The notes under the pieces: model-generated
The model's database searches: none
Told to the model about the DNA's origin: nothing
The model's input: only the letters and a program-made list of their open reading frames with translations
Translations under genes and position numbers: made by a program
Shown: in pieces, positions 1 to 10,216 of the stretch
Numbering within the stretch: position 1 is the stretch's first letter
Layout: every line of letters starts with the position of its first letter
Origin: Cryptomeria japonica
Taxonomy: Eukaryota > Streptophyta > Pinopsida > Cupressales > Cupressaceae
Length of the DNA stretch: 64,000 nucleotides
Direction: 5' to 3'
Assembly (NCBI RefSeq): GCF_030272615.1
Contig: NC_081412.1
Coordinates: 544,596,370-544,660,369 of the forward strand

Positions 1-199
1 TGGATTTTGCTACTTCTTGCATCCTTTAAAGTGCATGCAAATTTACAAATGAATCACTATTTTTCTGCCACCAAAATGAATTGCAACATTGGAGTTATGT
101 GCCTCCAAAAGTAGAAACCATGCCTTGGACACATTCAATTTTACTTTCCTATAGTACTACTTTCTTGCTATTTGTATTCTCCATAATTTGAGTCTTTCT

Positions 200-440
200 C
201 ATACTTCTTTTTATATGCTTTCTCATCCCCTAGACTAATGCATAAAGTTCTATCATAAGCTAGATAGTCCCTCATTATTGAAAAGAAAAACTTTGAATTG
301 TAGCATACTATTTTACCATCTTATAATAAGATGGCTCCCATGACATCCTCAGTAGAATTTGTGTAGGCTTCAATGAACAACAAATAATTAGGTAAGGTCA
401 ACATTGGAGCATTGTGATGCAGAGCATTCACCAATCTCAA
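200..440 (-). pseudogene. Ty3/gypsy RNase H remnant
   Basis: Reading the minus strand downward from about 430 gives a run resembling the RNase H domain that follows RT in Ty3/gypsy polyproteins: a segment ending APMLTLPNY, then a block with MGAILL, DGKIVCYNSK and YDRTLC. These match the usual pattern of P-x-L-x-LPD, GAVL-Q-DG-P-x-x-Y-x-SK and YDREL. The frame is short and interrupted by a stop after AILL. The expected Asp of the TDAS motif reads as Asn (TNST), so the domain would be dead. Nothing recognisable of RT or integrase is joined to it in 1-200 or 440-1130. The assignment rests on motif spacing only. Confidence 0.5.
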
Positions 441-1764
441 TCAATTAGGGAGATATTTCTCCCAACTCACCTATTCAATAGGGAACAAACCCCAAGCCCT
501 CACTAGCATACTAGCCCCTCAAGTTTCTTCAACACCCCAAAGAATCACTCCTACTCCCTTGTCCCATACAACCATTAACATACATCACATAGGGAATTCT
601 CACCTTGCCCAAATCTATCTTGAGGTCTTCCAACCCTTGAATCACACCAACCCACAAAATCTTACTCCCTCAAGCCCTTCTCCAATTAGGACTCCTAATG
701 CCAAGTAGGCACACATCAACTTAAGGGTACTCAAAATGATCCCCTCTATTTTGGCTTTGGTTTCATCCAATTTTTGTAAAGCAGTGTCAAAACCCTTCCT
801 AGGTTTAACAGTGACCATAAGTAATGTAATGCATCATTTGTAGCCATAGGAAAACCACTAAAACTGGTGGGAACTTGTAAAATATCATGCCTTTTCATAT
901 TTTAGTGTTTCTAGGGACTCATGAATAGTTTTGGCACGTGCTAGTTGAATGCAAGGGACTGATTTCTGAGTCATAGTCTGAAACACATTGATTTCATGGA
1001 GTTTGAAGTGGTGTGAATGCATCAATGGTTCTTTGGGGAGTCTAGTGAAGGGAAAGAAGAATTTGTGAGGGCTCCATTGACAAGGTAAAGGTTCACCAAG
1101 TTGAAAAACCAATAACTAAGCAAACCTTTGGCCGTCCTAAGTTAACAGTGACTATGATTGTCTTAGCAAAACCAATGATACAACAATTTCTTGTTTACCA
1201 AATAGGGTGTGATGGGAAGTTCAGTGGTTAGAGTTTTGGGAAGGTTAGTACGTGGACCCTATAAAGTCCTAGAAGCCTTTTGGAGGCACTGAGCAGAGGT
1301 GAGGAATGCCATCTATATTATTGTCCCAAGCCTACATGATTGGAACAAAAGGATAGCGGTGTAACAGTAAGACTTCCTTTGTACTATGGTTGGTTGGTTG
1401 ATTTAATAATGTATATAATAACTACCTTATCTATGAGTAATTGAAACTTTATCTATTTTTTAATTTTACAGTTTTGCATCCCTCTGTCGCATGATGTCTC
1501 CATTTTGCCCTACCATCTCTGAAACGCATCTCGTTGTCCCATGTTGTCTCCATCCCAAATAGATTGTGGAAAATAACTATTTGTTTTCTTTCATTATTGT
1601 TGTATTCAAGCATTTCTAGGGTTTCTATCTTTTTATTTTATGTATCTTGTTTTCTCCATCTCTTCTTTCTTTTAAAGCTAGGGTTTACAAATTTAAAATT
1701 TTAAACATGCTTGCTTTTTATGTTTGCTAAGGTTTTCTAAGGTTTCCTATTTTTCAAGATAGAG
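441..1764. other. No identifiable gene; possible SINE-like and hAT-end sequence
   Basis: No credible coding frame. A segment near 1210-1435 contains a phrase like a tRNA-type A box (GTGGTTAGAG at about 1225) and an A/T-rich end, weakly suggesting a tRNA-derived SINE. From about 1467 the sequence has two similar stretches, GTCGCATGATGTCTCCAT and GTCCCATGTTGTCTCCAT, about 50 bp apart. These could be subterminal repeats of the hAT element whose transposase remnant starts at 1765. Both readings are tentative. Confidence 0.25.
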
Positions 1765-2203
1765 ATGGCACCCTTAGATAGCTATAGTGGAAGCGAGTCC
1801 AAGAATACTATTATTAGGAAGTATGGAACACTGAGTTTAGAGGCAAGACTGGTGGTGTGCAATTATTGTGGCTTTCAAATAAGAGGAAGAATTGATCATC
1901 TCAAATATTACCTTGCACAAATTTCTAACCATGATGTGCAGATGTATAATTCAATATAACTTAAGGTTATACAAGAGATAAAGGCTCTCCTTGATAACTA
2001 TGTAAAGGATAAAATAGAAAATACGATGATAATTATGACAACTATGGTTGTGATGAATGCTACTCCTAGATTAGAGACTAACTTAGTAAGCCCTTTGCTA
2101 GCCCATTGAGGCAGGGACCATCCCCTGTAGAGAGTTCTAACTAATTGCACTTACAAGTAATCTTTGTTTTTTGTAATGTTCCTAGTGTGCAACCTTTTCC
2201 TGC
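1765..2203 (+). pseudogene. hAT transposase, N-terminal BED zinc-finger part (split pseudogene)
   Basis: A 64-codon open frame from the ATG at 1765 carries VVCNYCGFQIRGRIDHLKYY followed by LAQISNHDV. This is the BED-type zinc finger of plant hAT transposases (C-x2-C ... R-L-K-x-HLA), with the first metal-binding His replaced by Tyr. After a stop at 1957 the coding pattern continues (KVIQEIKALLDNYVKDK) to roughly 2203. There it is broken by the inverted-repeat element at 2208-6985. The rest of the protein resumes at 6990 in a compatible frame. In an intact protein this domain would bind the transposon ends. The Tyr substitution and internal stops make it non-functional. Confidence 0.6.
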
Positions 2204-2207
2204 AAGT

Positions 2208-2228
2208 GGGTAAGTGCACAAAGTTGTG
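2208..2228 (+). repeat. Left terminal inverted repeat
   Basis: Twenty-one bases that match the complement of 6965-6985 at about 19 positions. Similarity to the other end resumes with GGAAGTTTT (about 2240) after a short insertion. Confidence 0.7.
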
Positions 2229-2261
2229 TCCAGTTAGCGTGGAAGTTTTACACTTAGAAAA

Positions 2262-2420
2262 AAATGGCAAATCTCACGGAGCGCATGAGAAATAAAACGG
2301 GATCCCGTTTCACGTTAGGATCCTGAGCCAAAATTTGAAACAGGATCCCATTTAGCTTTGGGATCCCGAGCTTAGATCTAAGAAATGGGATCCTTTTTCA
2401 AAAACAAAACGAAATCCCAT
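2262..2420. repeat. Left GGATCC-rich subterminal arm
   Basis: Contains repeated BamHI-like palindromes, including AACGGGATCCCGTTT at about 2297, and further GGATCC or GGATCCC words at about 2320, 2345, 2370 and 2389. It ends in TTTTTCAAAAACAAAACGAAATCCCA, which mirrors the block at 6036-6090. Confidence 0.6.
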
Positions 2421-2527
2421 TTTCTTTTTTAAATTAATTTTTTTTTTAAATTTAAAAAAAAAAAAAAATTAATTTTTTTAATAAAAAATACAAGCTATAT
2501 ATTCATGTGAAATATAAAATTTATATA

Positions 2528-2765
2528 TAAGTCACACTCCTCTTTGTCTTTTTTTCCCTTTCTATCTCACTTTTTCCCCTCTCTCCCAAAATCTAAAACT
2601 ATGTCTCTACCACTCTCTCACTTCCTTAACTGTTTACTCTTTATCTTCGCTATCTCCATACACCTCCCCTTACCACCTACCTACCTATATTTCTCTAAAT
2701 ATACATCTCTACCTCTCTCTTAATGTACCATCTCTCTCTCCCAACCAACTTATATTTCTCTACAT
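2528..2765. repeat. CT-rich leader of the satellite array
   Basis: A pyrimidine-rich strand (many CTCTCT and CCCTCT words) with no coding frame. It runs straight into the first satellite monomer. The last part (about 2728-2790) recurs inside the array at about 4657-4715. Confidence 0.6.
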
Positions 2766-5700
2766 ATGTCATAATAGGTCCTACTAAGGGGTCTTATGTC
2801 ATAATCAGTCCTAGTAAGAGGTATAATGTCTTAATAGATCCTCTTAAGGGTCTTATGACATAATAGGACCTATTATGTCACAATGGGACCTATTATGACA
2901 TAATAGGTCACCTTATGACATTATAGGTCTTATTATGTCACAATAGGTCCTAGTATGACATAATACCCCTTAACAAGTCCTAGTAAGGGGTATTAAGTCA
3001 TAATAGGTTTGAAGTGTTAAGGGGTTTTATGACGTATGATGTCATAATAGGACCTATGATGACATAATAGGACCTATTAGATCATCATAGATCTTATTAT
3101 GTCATTATTAGTCCTATTATGACATAATACCCTTTAACAGGTCCTACTAAGGGGTACAACGTCATAATAGGTTCTCTTAAAGGGTCTTATAACATTATAG
3201 GACCTATTATGTCATAATAGGTCCTATTATGTGATAATCAATTTTATTATGTCACAATAGATCCTACTAAGTGGTCTTATGTCAGAATAGGTACTGTTAA
3301 GGGGTCTTATAACATAATAGGACACTATTATGACATAATAGGTCATATTATGTCTCAATAGGACCTATTATGTCACAATAGGTCCTATTATGTCATAATG
3401 TGATCTATTATGACATAATAGGTTGTATTATGACATTATAGGTTCTATTATGTCACAAAGTGACCTATTATGACATAATAGGTCATATTATGACATTATA
3501 GGTCATATTATGACATTATAGGTCCTATTATGTCACAATAGGTCCTGTTATGACATAATACCCCTTAACTCTCTCTAATACATAATAGGACCTATTATGT
3601 CACAATAGGTCCTATTATGTCATAATGTGATCTATTATGACATAATAGGTTGTATTATGACATTATAGGTTCTATTATGTCACAAAGTGACCTATTATGA
3701 CATAATAGGTCATATTATGACATTATAGGTCATATTATGATATTATAGGTCTTATTATCTCACAATAGGTCCTATTATGACATAATAGGACCTATAATGT
3801 CATAATAGGTCACATTGTGACATAATAGGACCTATAATGTCATAATAGGTCACATTGTGCCATTATAGGTCCTATTATGTCACAATAGGTCCTATTATGA
3901 CATAATACCCTTAACAAGTCCTAGTAAGGGGTATAAAGTCATAATAGGTCTGGGATTTTATGACATAATATGACCTATGATGACATAATAGGACCTATTA
4001 CATCATCATAGATCCTATTATGTCATTATTAGTCCTATTATGACATAATACCCTTTAACAACTCCTAGTAAGAGGGGTATAATGTCATAATAGGTTCTCT
4101 TAAGGGGTCTTATGACATAATCAGACCAATTATGACATAACAGGTCCTCTTAAGGGGTCTTATGATATTATAGGGCCTATTATGACATAATAGGTCCTAT
4201 TATGTGATAATAAACCCTATTATGTCAAAATAGGTCCTACTAAGGTTCGTCTTATTTCATAATAGGTCCTAGTAAGAGGTATAATGTCATAATAGGTCAT
4301 CTTAAGGGGTCTTATGACATAATAGGACCTATCATGACATAATAGGTCCTACTATGTGATAATCGATCATAGTATGTCATAATAGGTCCTACTAAGGGGT
4401 CTTATGTCATAATAGGTCCTAGTAAGAGGTATACTACCATAATAGGTCCTCTTAAGGGGTCTTATGACATAATATGACCTATTATGACATAATAGGTTGT
4501 ATTAAGTCACAATAGGACCTATTATGACATAACAGGACCTATTATGACATAACAAGACCTATTAAATGTAAGAGGTCATATTACGACATTATAGGTCCTA
4601 TTATGTCACAATGGGTCCTGTTATGACATAATACCCCTCAACTCTCTCTAAACATACCATCTCTCTCTTCCAACCAACTTATCTTTCTCTACATATTTCA
4701 TAATAGGTCCTACTAAGGGGTCTTATGTCATAATAGGTCCCCTTAAGGGGTCTTATGACATAATAGGTCTTATGACATAATAAGTTGGATTATGACATAA
4801 TAAGTCGTATTATGTCATAATAGGACCTATTATGTCACAATGGGACCATTATGACATAATAGGTCATATTATGACATTATTGGTCTTATTATGTTGCAAT
4901 AGGTCCTATTATGACATAATACCCCTTAACATGTCCTAGTAAGGGGTATAGTCATAATAGGTCCTCTTAAGGGGTTTTATGACATAATATGACCTATGAT
5001 GTCATAATAGGACCTACGATGACATAATAGGACCTATTACATCATCATAGATCCTATTATGTTATAATTGGTCTTTTTATGACATAATACCCTTTAACAG
5101 GTCCTAGTAAGGTGCATAATGTTATAATAGGTCCTCTTAAGGGGTCTTATAACATAATAGGACCAATTATGACATGACAGGTTATCTTAAGGGGTCTTAT
5201 GACATTATAGGACCTATAGGACATAATAGGTCCTATTATATGATAATTGATCCTATTATGTCATAATAGGTCCTACTAAGGGGTCTTATGTCATAATAGG
5301 TCCTAGTAAGAGGTATAATGTCATAATAGGTCCTCTTAAGGGGTATTATGACACAAAAGGACCTATTATGTCACAATGAGACCTATTATGACATAATAGG
5401 TCATATTATGACATTATAGGTTCTATTATGTCACAATAGGTCTTGTTATGATATTATACCCCTTAACAAGTCCTACTAAGGGTTATAAAGTTATAATAGG
5501 CCCTCTTAAGGGATTTTATGACATAATATGACCTATGATGTCATAATAGGACCTATGATGACATAATATGATCTATTATGTCATCTAGGTCCTATTATGT
5601 CATAATCAATCCTATTATGACATAATACCTTTCAATAGGTCCTACTAAGGGGTATAGTGTCATAATACGTCCTCTTAACGGGTCTTATGACAGGATAGGA

Positions 5701-5960
5701 CCTATTATGACATGACATGTCCTCTTAAGAGGTCTTACGACATTATAGGTCCTACTAAGGGGTCTTAAGTCATAATAGTTCCTATTAAGAGGTATAATGT
5801 CATAATAGGTCCTTTTGAGGGGTCTTATGCATTAATAGGACCTATTATGACTTAATAGGTTGTATTATGTCATAATAGGACCTATTATGACACAATAGGA
5901 CCTATTATGTCACAATATGACCTTTTATGACACAATGAGACTTATTATGACATAATAGGT
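2766..5960. repeat. 20-bp palindromic satellite array
   Basis: About 3.2 kb of degenerate repeats built from a 20-bp unit, ATTATGACATAATAGGTCCT. The unit is two odd palindromes joined: ATTATG-W-CATAAT (13 bp) and AGG-W-CCT (7 bp), where the central W is A or T. The array therefore reads almost the same on both strands. Variant modules CTTAAGGGGTCTTATG and TACCCCTTAACA break the run at intervals. There are no open frames. Higher-order units recur (about 2957, 3901, 4913, 5451), and there is a 227-bp local duplication. Confidence 0.9.
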
Positions 5961-6035
5961 TGTATTAAAAAATATGTATATATAGTTTATTTAAAAAAAT
6001 TTAAATTTAAAAAAAAAATAAAAAATAAAAAAAAA

Positions 6036-6120
6036 GGGAAACGGGATCCCGTTTTGTTTTTGAAACGAGATCCCTAAAATTTTTTTAAATTATTTAAAAA
6101 AATGAAATAGGATCTTGTTT
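6036..6120. repeat. Right GGATCC-rich subterminal arm
   Basis: Carries AAACGGGATCCCGTTTTG and GAAACGAGATCCC. Read backwards, it aligns with the left arm near 2385-2425, including the shared word TTTTGTTTTTGAAA. The A/T-rich stretches just inside both arms also mirror each other. Confidence 0.6.
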
Positions 6121-6964
6121 TTAAAAATTTCAAACTTTGGTTCGGTTGTAGCTTCGGTTTTGGCTTGGGAAATGGCTTGGAGAGCCAAATCTTTGGGTTG
6201 GACCTAGTTTGACCTACAACTTGAAGGCCAAATCAATCTTCATATAAAATAATGACTTCAAAAATATATCTGAACACCAAATGTTTAGAATTTCTTTAAA
6301 CAATGAAAACCCATTATAGTAGAGACTGTCTAGATTTGAAATATGTAATTTTTTAAAGAAAATGATCAATATTTTTATTTTAAAAATAATTACTAATGAA
6401 AGAGGTCTATAAACTTGAAAGAATATGATTTTTTAGTTTTTTAATAACTTTTTTGTCTCTAAGTTTTTTGAAAAAAAAATTATATGACATCAAACTAGAG
6501 ACAACTCTGTACAGTTTTTAAAAAAAAACCAAAAAATGTTAAGTTTAGATCAAATTATGCTTGCCGTACACAAGAATTTTTCAAAACAATGATTATGCCC
6601 AATAAAAAATTAACAAAAAAACAAATATGCAGAAAAAAATTACAAAAAAATATTCTCATCAAAGGTGAGTGAGTTATAGATCTTTTCCCAGAAGTATTTA
6701 TAAAAATAATTTCATTTAGGTCAAATTATGCTTGTCGTACACGGGCATGGTATGGTCCTAAAAAGTGACTTTTAAATGATAGGTTTTAGTAATGCCTAAT
6801 CAAACTTCATTTTTAAGATCTGGGTATTAAAAAAAATTACATTTTTGGAAAGTAGACTTCGAGCACTACATTTTCTATTACTGATTTTTTTCAAGGTTCA
6901 TTCTTTAAGTGTCTCAAACATTTAGGTCAAACGGGATGAAATCGAAAAAAAGGGAAAAAACTTC
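6121..6964. repeat. Right subterminal region of the inverted-repeat element
   Basis: A/T-rich and non-coding, much longer than its left counterpart. It holds a repeated word TCAAATTATGCTTGYCGTAC at 6550 and 6721. Two further words, CAAACTAGAGACAACTCTG at about 6489 and GAAAGTAGACTTCGAGCAC at about 6848, recur with the same order and similar spacing on the opposite strand at 63.55-63.93 kb. Confidence 0.55.
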
Positions 6965-6985
6965 CACAACTTCTTGCACTTACCC
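6965..6985 (-). repeat. Right terminal inverted repeat
   Basis: Reverse complement of GGGTAAGTGCAAGAAGTTGTG, paired with 2208-2228 and followed by the AAGT target copy at 6986-6989. Confidence 0.7.
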
Positions 6986-6989
6986 AAGT

Positions 6990-7390
6990 ACTACTTATAA
7001 CTAGGAGAAACATCATGAGACAAGGATGTCACCTACAATTTTTTGGTATTATAATGTATAATTCAATGTTGCGAGGAACCCATATTAAAAATCGTTGGCC
7101 AATGCATTGGTTGTCAAAAAAGTTCATGGCATCTAATATCAATGCATTCAATAGAATCTAGTTGAAGGAAGTCATGAAACATAGAGTGGTGATGGCAAAA
7201 GATCAAAAAAGAATTTGGCACAAAAAGGGCTGAAATATTTTGTTTGACTTTGAAAATATATAAGGAGCCACATATTAGTCAACTTTCTAGTGGCTTCTAA
7301 TGGCTATTTTGTGTTCTTGAATTCAATTGATGCCTCTCACAAAATAAAAAATGCTAAGACTTTGTGCAATATCAAGAGTTTCTAACATCT
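6990..7390 (+). pseudogene. hAT transposase, DUF659-like middle part (split pseudogene)
   Basis: The continuation of the hAT frame interrupted at 2203. Near 7270-7380 the frame reads HILVNFLVASNGYFVFLNS followed by IDASHKIKNAKTLCNI. This matches the DUF659 region of plant hAT transposases (linflv-s-G-vFlkSvDaS), which contributes to the RNase H-like catalytic core. Upstream, WYYN, MLRG and a Trp-His-Lys-Lys-Gly stretch fit the segment preceding it. Stops are present, and the catalytic C-terminal half and hAT dimerisation domain are not visible: LINE sequence takes over by about 7600. Confidence 0.55.
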
Positions 7391-7599
7391 CAGCACCTTG
7401 CCCTTCTTGCTGATATTTAACATTCGCCCAAAATTTTTGCAAACTATTCTTCCAATAAAACTTGCCATTATAACTTTTAACATAAGCCCTAATGAGTGGA
7501 TTCCCTATGCTTTCTCTCTTTACGATGTGCCTAGCTGACCTATTGTCATGGTCCCTACTTCACTACAAACTTCTAGCATTTCCTCCACAAGTAATGTTT

Positions 7600-8560
7600 A
7601 CACACTCATTCTAAAGTTAGGTCCCAATAGAGGTATTGATTGTTAAGGCCTCCAAGCTGAATTTATCAAATATGATCGAGATTCCTTGGCCTCCCCTTCG
7701 ACAAAGATTTTCAACAGATTTGTTTGTTCAGGGTTTCCTCGATCTTGGTCTCAACATAAATTTATTATATTCATGGCTCTCCAATCCCAACAACTATAGG
7801 ACTATAATGATTGGTCATACATTTGTCAAACTTTTTGCCACAATGTTAGACATGCAATTTTTTTATGAGTACCTAGAGAAAGGTACTGTTCGATCTTGTG
7901 GGAAAGCTAGCTTCAAAGGAGAATCAAACCATTGACCACATATTTAAACTCTAGGCTATTGTTGAGAAGGCTCACCACCTCTCTTCCATAGTCTTTTGTT
8001 GTTTATAGACTTTTTGAAGGACTTTGACTCAATTGGGAGACACTTGCTTTTCCAACAAAAACATGATGTTGGCATTTTGGATTCTCTCATTAGTATTACT
8101 TGTAGGCTTTATGAAACTTATTGGGAAGATTCATGCTTATAATATCTTCAACTTGATGAGGAGAACAATTGGGGTCAAACAAGGGTGTCCTATCTCCACC
8201 CTTGGTAAGATCTACATTGACAAGTTGGTGGAGCTTCTTTGACTACATACTCATATGGATGATAGTTGCAATTTTGCATGAGGGGTTATTCCTAATCTAC
8301 TTGTAGATGATATTGTTCTTCTCTCTCATTTTGCCAAAGGGTTGCAACATTACTTTGTTTTTCACTCATCTCTTCATTGGTACTTTAGAGTTGTACATGC
8401 CATCATCGATCCCTTTCGCCAACCCCTACCTTCAAACTGCATTCCTATCATTTTTTATTACCCCTCTCAACCTACCACTCTTGGCATTATGAATACCATT
8501 AATGCATAAAATATCAATGTGGCTTCATGTGGGATTCCAAATGGCATTTAAATTCATTCC
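7600..8560 (+). pseudogene. Non-LTR (LINE) reverse transcriptase remnant
   Basis: Several frames on the plus strand together spell an RT domain. In order: AEFIKYD and GFPRSWS near 7650-7745, NNYRTIMIGHTFVKLFATML near 7785-7850, a degraded middle around 8000-8100, then GVKQGCPIS near 8170-8195 and IYIDKLVELL, and finally LLVDDIVLLS near 8300. GVKQGCPLSPTLFG-type and YADDIVLLS-type motifs are typical of LINE RTs. Here the catalytic box reads LVDD and the motif after QGCPIS is shortened. RT would copy element RNA at the nicked target. No endonuclease is joined to it. At least three frame changes and several stops make it dead. Confidence 0.75.
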
Positions 8561-8740
8561 AGTATACTTAAAATTGAACTACTTGGGTCCATCTAGTAGG
8601 ACATGCTATAAGAGAACTAACAAGAACCATTGTAATTGGCATGAGTATTATTTTAAAATAAAAAAATAAATCACCATCGGAATTATGACATTGTCCCAAC
8701 ATTGTACAGATGACAAAACCATTGAATAAACAACATCCTT

Positions 8741-8975
8741 GTTAGTGCATAGTTCCTAGCAGGCATCAGAATTCTGACCCCAATTGATGAAGCATCTGAT
8801 GAGGATTTTGTATGTCCAATGACACTCTATTGGTGGATGCTCATTGTAATCCTCATCAGTGCATGTTCCTGATAGGTGTCGGAATTCCGACATCCATTCG
8901 ATGAGGATGCTTTACACCCGACGACATTCACTGGCCGGATGAGCGATCATGGCCACTGTCAAAAGAGTTCAGGAT
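8741..8975. repeat. Degenerate direct repeat of about 114 bp
   Basis: AGTGCATAGTTCC (8744) and AGTGCATGTTCC (8858) start two diverged copies that share GGCATCAGAATTCTGAC / GGTGTCGGAATTCCGAC and a later GATGAGGAT. A third, weaker match begins near 8970. No coding function is apparent. It lies between the LINE remnant and the broken end of copia element A. Confidence 0.5.
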
Positions 8976-9117
8976 GTCGTCGAAATTCCAATGTTAGATG
9001 GCACCGTCAGAATGACTAATGATGAGTGTTCGATGGCTACGTTTGTCAGCAGTCCAACGAAAAATAATCAAAATTTTGATGATAGGCCATCGGAAATCAG
9101 CCCCAAATGTACTAGTG

Positions 9118-9990
9118 ATTTCTCACTTGTAACCATAGGGGTACTAACCAGTTTACAATTTCCCATACCAAATTTCTTCAACAATTCTCTAGCATACTTA
9201 GTTTGATAGATGAAAACACCTTTATCAGTTTGAGTAATCTACAAACCTAAGAAAAATCTCATCTCCCCAATCATCTCAAATTCATTCTTCATATTTTTAG
9301 ATAATTCCATACACAACTTATCTTCACCTCCAAAAATGATATCATCAACAAATACCTCAATAATTAATATATCATCATAAGTAATCTTATAATATAAATT
9401 ACTATCAACATTACCTTTAGTGAAATCAAGCTTCAAATGATATTTATCCAGTCTTGCATACCAATCTCTAGGGGCTTGTTTCAATCCATATAAAGCTTCC
9501 TTTAACCTGCAAAGCATGTTTTTGTCATCTCAAAGTGAAAATCCATTAGGTTTCTCAATATTAAATTCCTCTTCAAGATCTCCATTAAGAAATGCACACT
9601 TAACATCCATCTGATAAACCTTCTAATTATTATGAGCAGCATAGGCAAGAAATAATCTCACAACTTCAATTCTAGCTACTGGTGCAAAGCTTTTACCATA
9701 ATCAATTCCTTCCTTCTCAAAATATCCTTTACAAACCAATCTAGCTTTATTCCTCACAACTTTTCCATCCTCATTCAATTTATTCCTAAGAACCCATTTA
9801 GTTCCAATAACATTTTTATTTTTAGGCCGGGGAACTAAAGTCCACGTGTTATTCTATTATATATGATCCAATTTTTCTTCCATAGCTTTCATCCAATATT
9901 CATCTTTACAAGCTTCAATTACTGATGTCGGTTCAACTTGAGAAATAAAACATACTTCATCAGCTGTCAACCTTCTTCTTGTCATCACTC
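9118..9990 (-). pseudogene. Element A reverse transcriptase
   Basis: Copia RT in pieces. The best piece (9239-9517) has LKEALYGLKQAPRDWYARLD, then a catalytic box reading VFVDDIIFGGED, then MRFFLGL. Both catalytic Asp residues of the VDD box are kept. The N-terminal half (9520-9990) is frameshifted but still matches (fragments equivalent to [10 protein letters not shown] and the region upstream of the LNG motif). RT makes cDNA from element RNA inside virus-like particles. Downstream sequence ends in the linker before RNase H, at the truncation point. Confidence 0.8.
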
Positions 9991-10216
9991 CTTTTCTTTT
10001 GTCTCCAATGATCTAATCTTCAAAATGATTCAACCTTACATACCTAGGAGTCTTCTAATTTTATGTTACTTTGTCCTAATATTCAGTTATTGTTGAATTT
10101 TTTGATATTGCCGGAGTAAATGGTTCAACATTCTATTCTGATATATGTGCTATCGGTTCAGTTATGATCATTTCCACTATCGGTTCTCTCTTATAAGTTA
10201 TGATTTGACTTTTGTT

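Larger units (their letters stand above)
2208..6985. mobile_element. 4.78-kb inverted-repeat element with palindromic satellite core
   Basis: The element begins GGGTAAGTGCACAAAGTTGTG at 2208 and ends with the reverse complement of GGGTAAGTGCAAGAAGTTGTG at 6985. AAGT flanks both sides (2204-2207 and 6986-6989). Removing the element and one AAGT brings the hAT reading frames on both sides into register, which supports these boundaries. From the ends inward it holds GGATCC-rich mirrored subterminal blocks, A/T-rich spacers, a CT-rich leader and a satellite array of about 3.2 kb. I see no transposase gene, so it is non-autonomous. The superfamily is unclear: the ends do not start CACTA, and 4 bp is an unusual target duplication length. 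A second probable copy starts at 63413. Confidence 0.7.

Noticed and set aside
885-1112. 75-codon minus-strand frame as a gene
   Set aside because: No family resemblance, no conserved start context, and surrounded by stop-rich sequence.
1205-1440. Possible tRNA-derived SINE
   Set aside because: An A-box-like word is visible, but I could not find a convincing B box, tail or target duplication, so I do not list it as a separate element.
2766-5960. CRISPR array
   Set aside because: The repeat units are contiguous and palindromic with no unique spacers, and the context is a plant nuclear genome.
2766-5960. Telomere-like repeat
   Set aside because: CCCCTTAA and TTAAGGGG words occur but are not tandem TTTAGGG units; they are modules of the 20-bp satellite.
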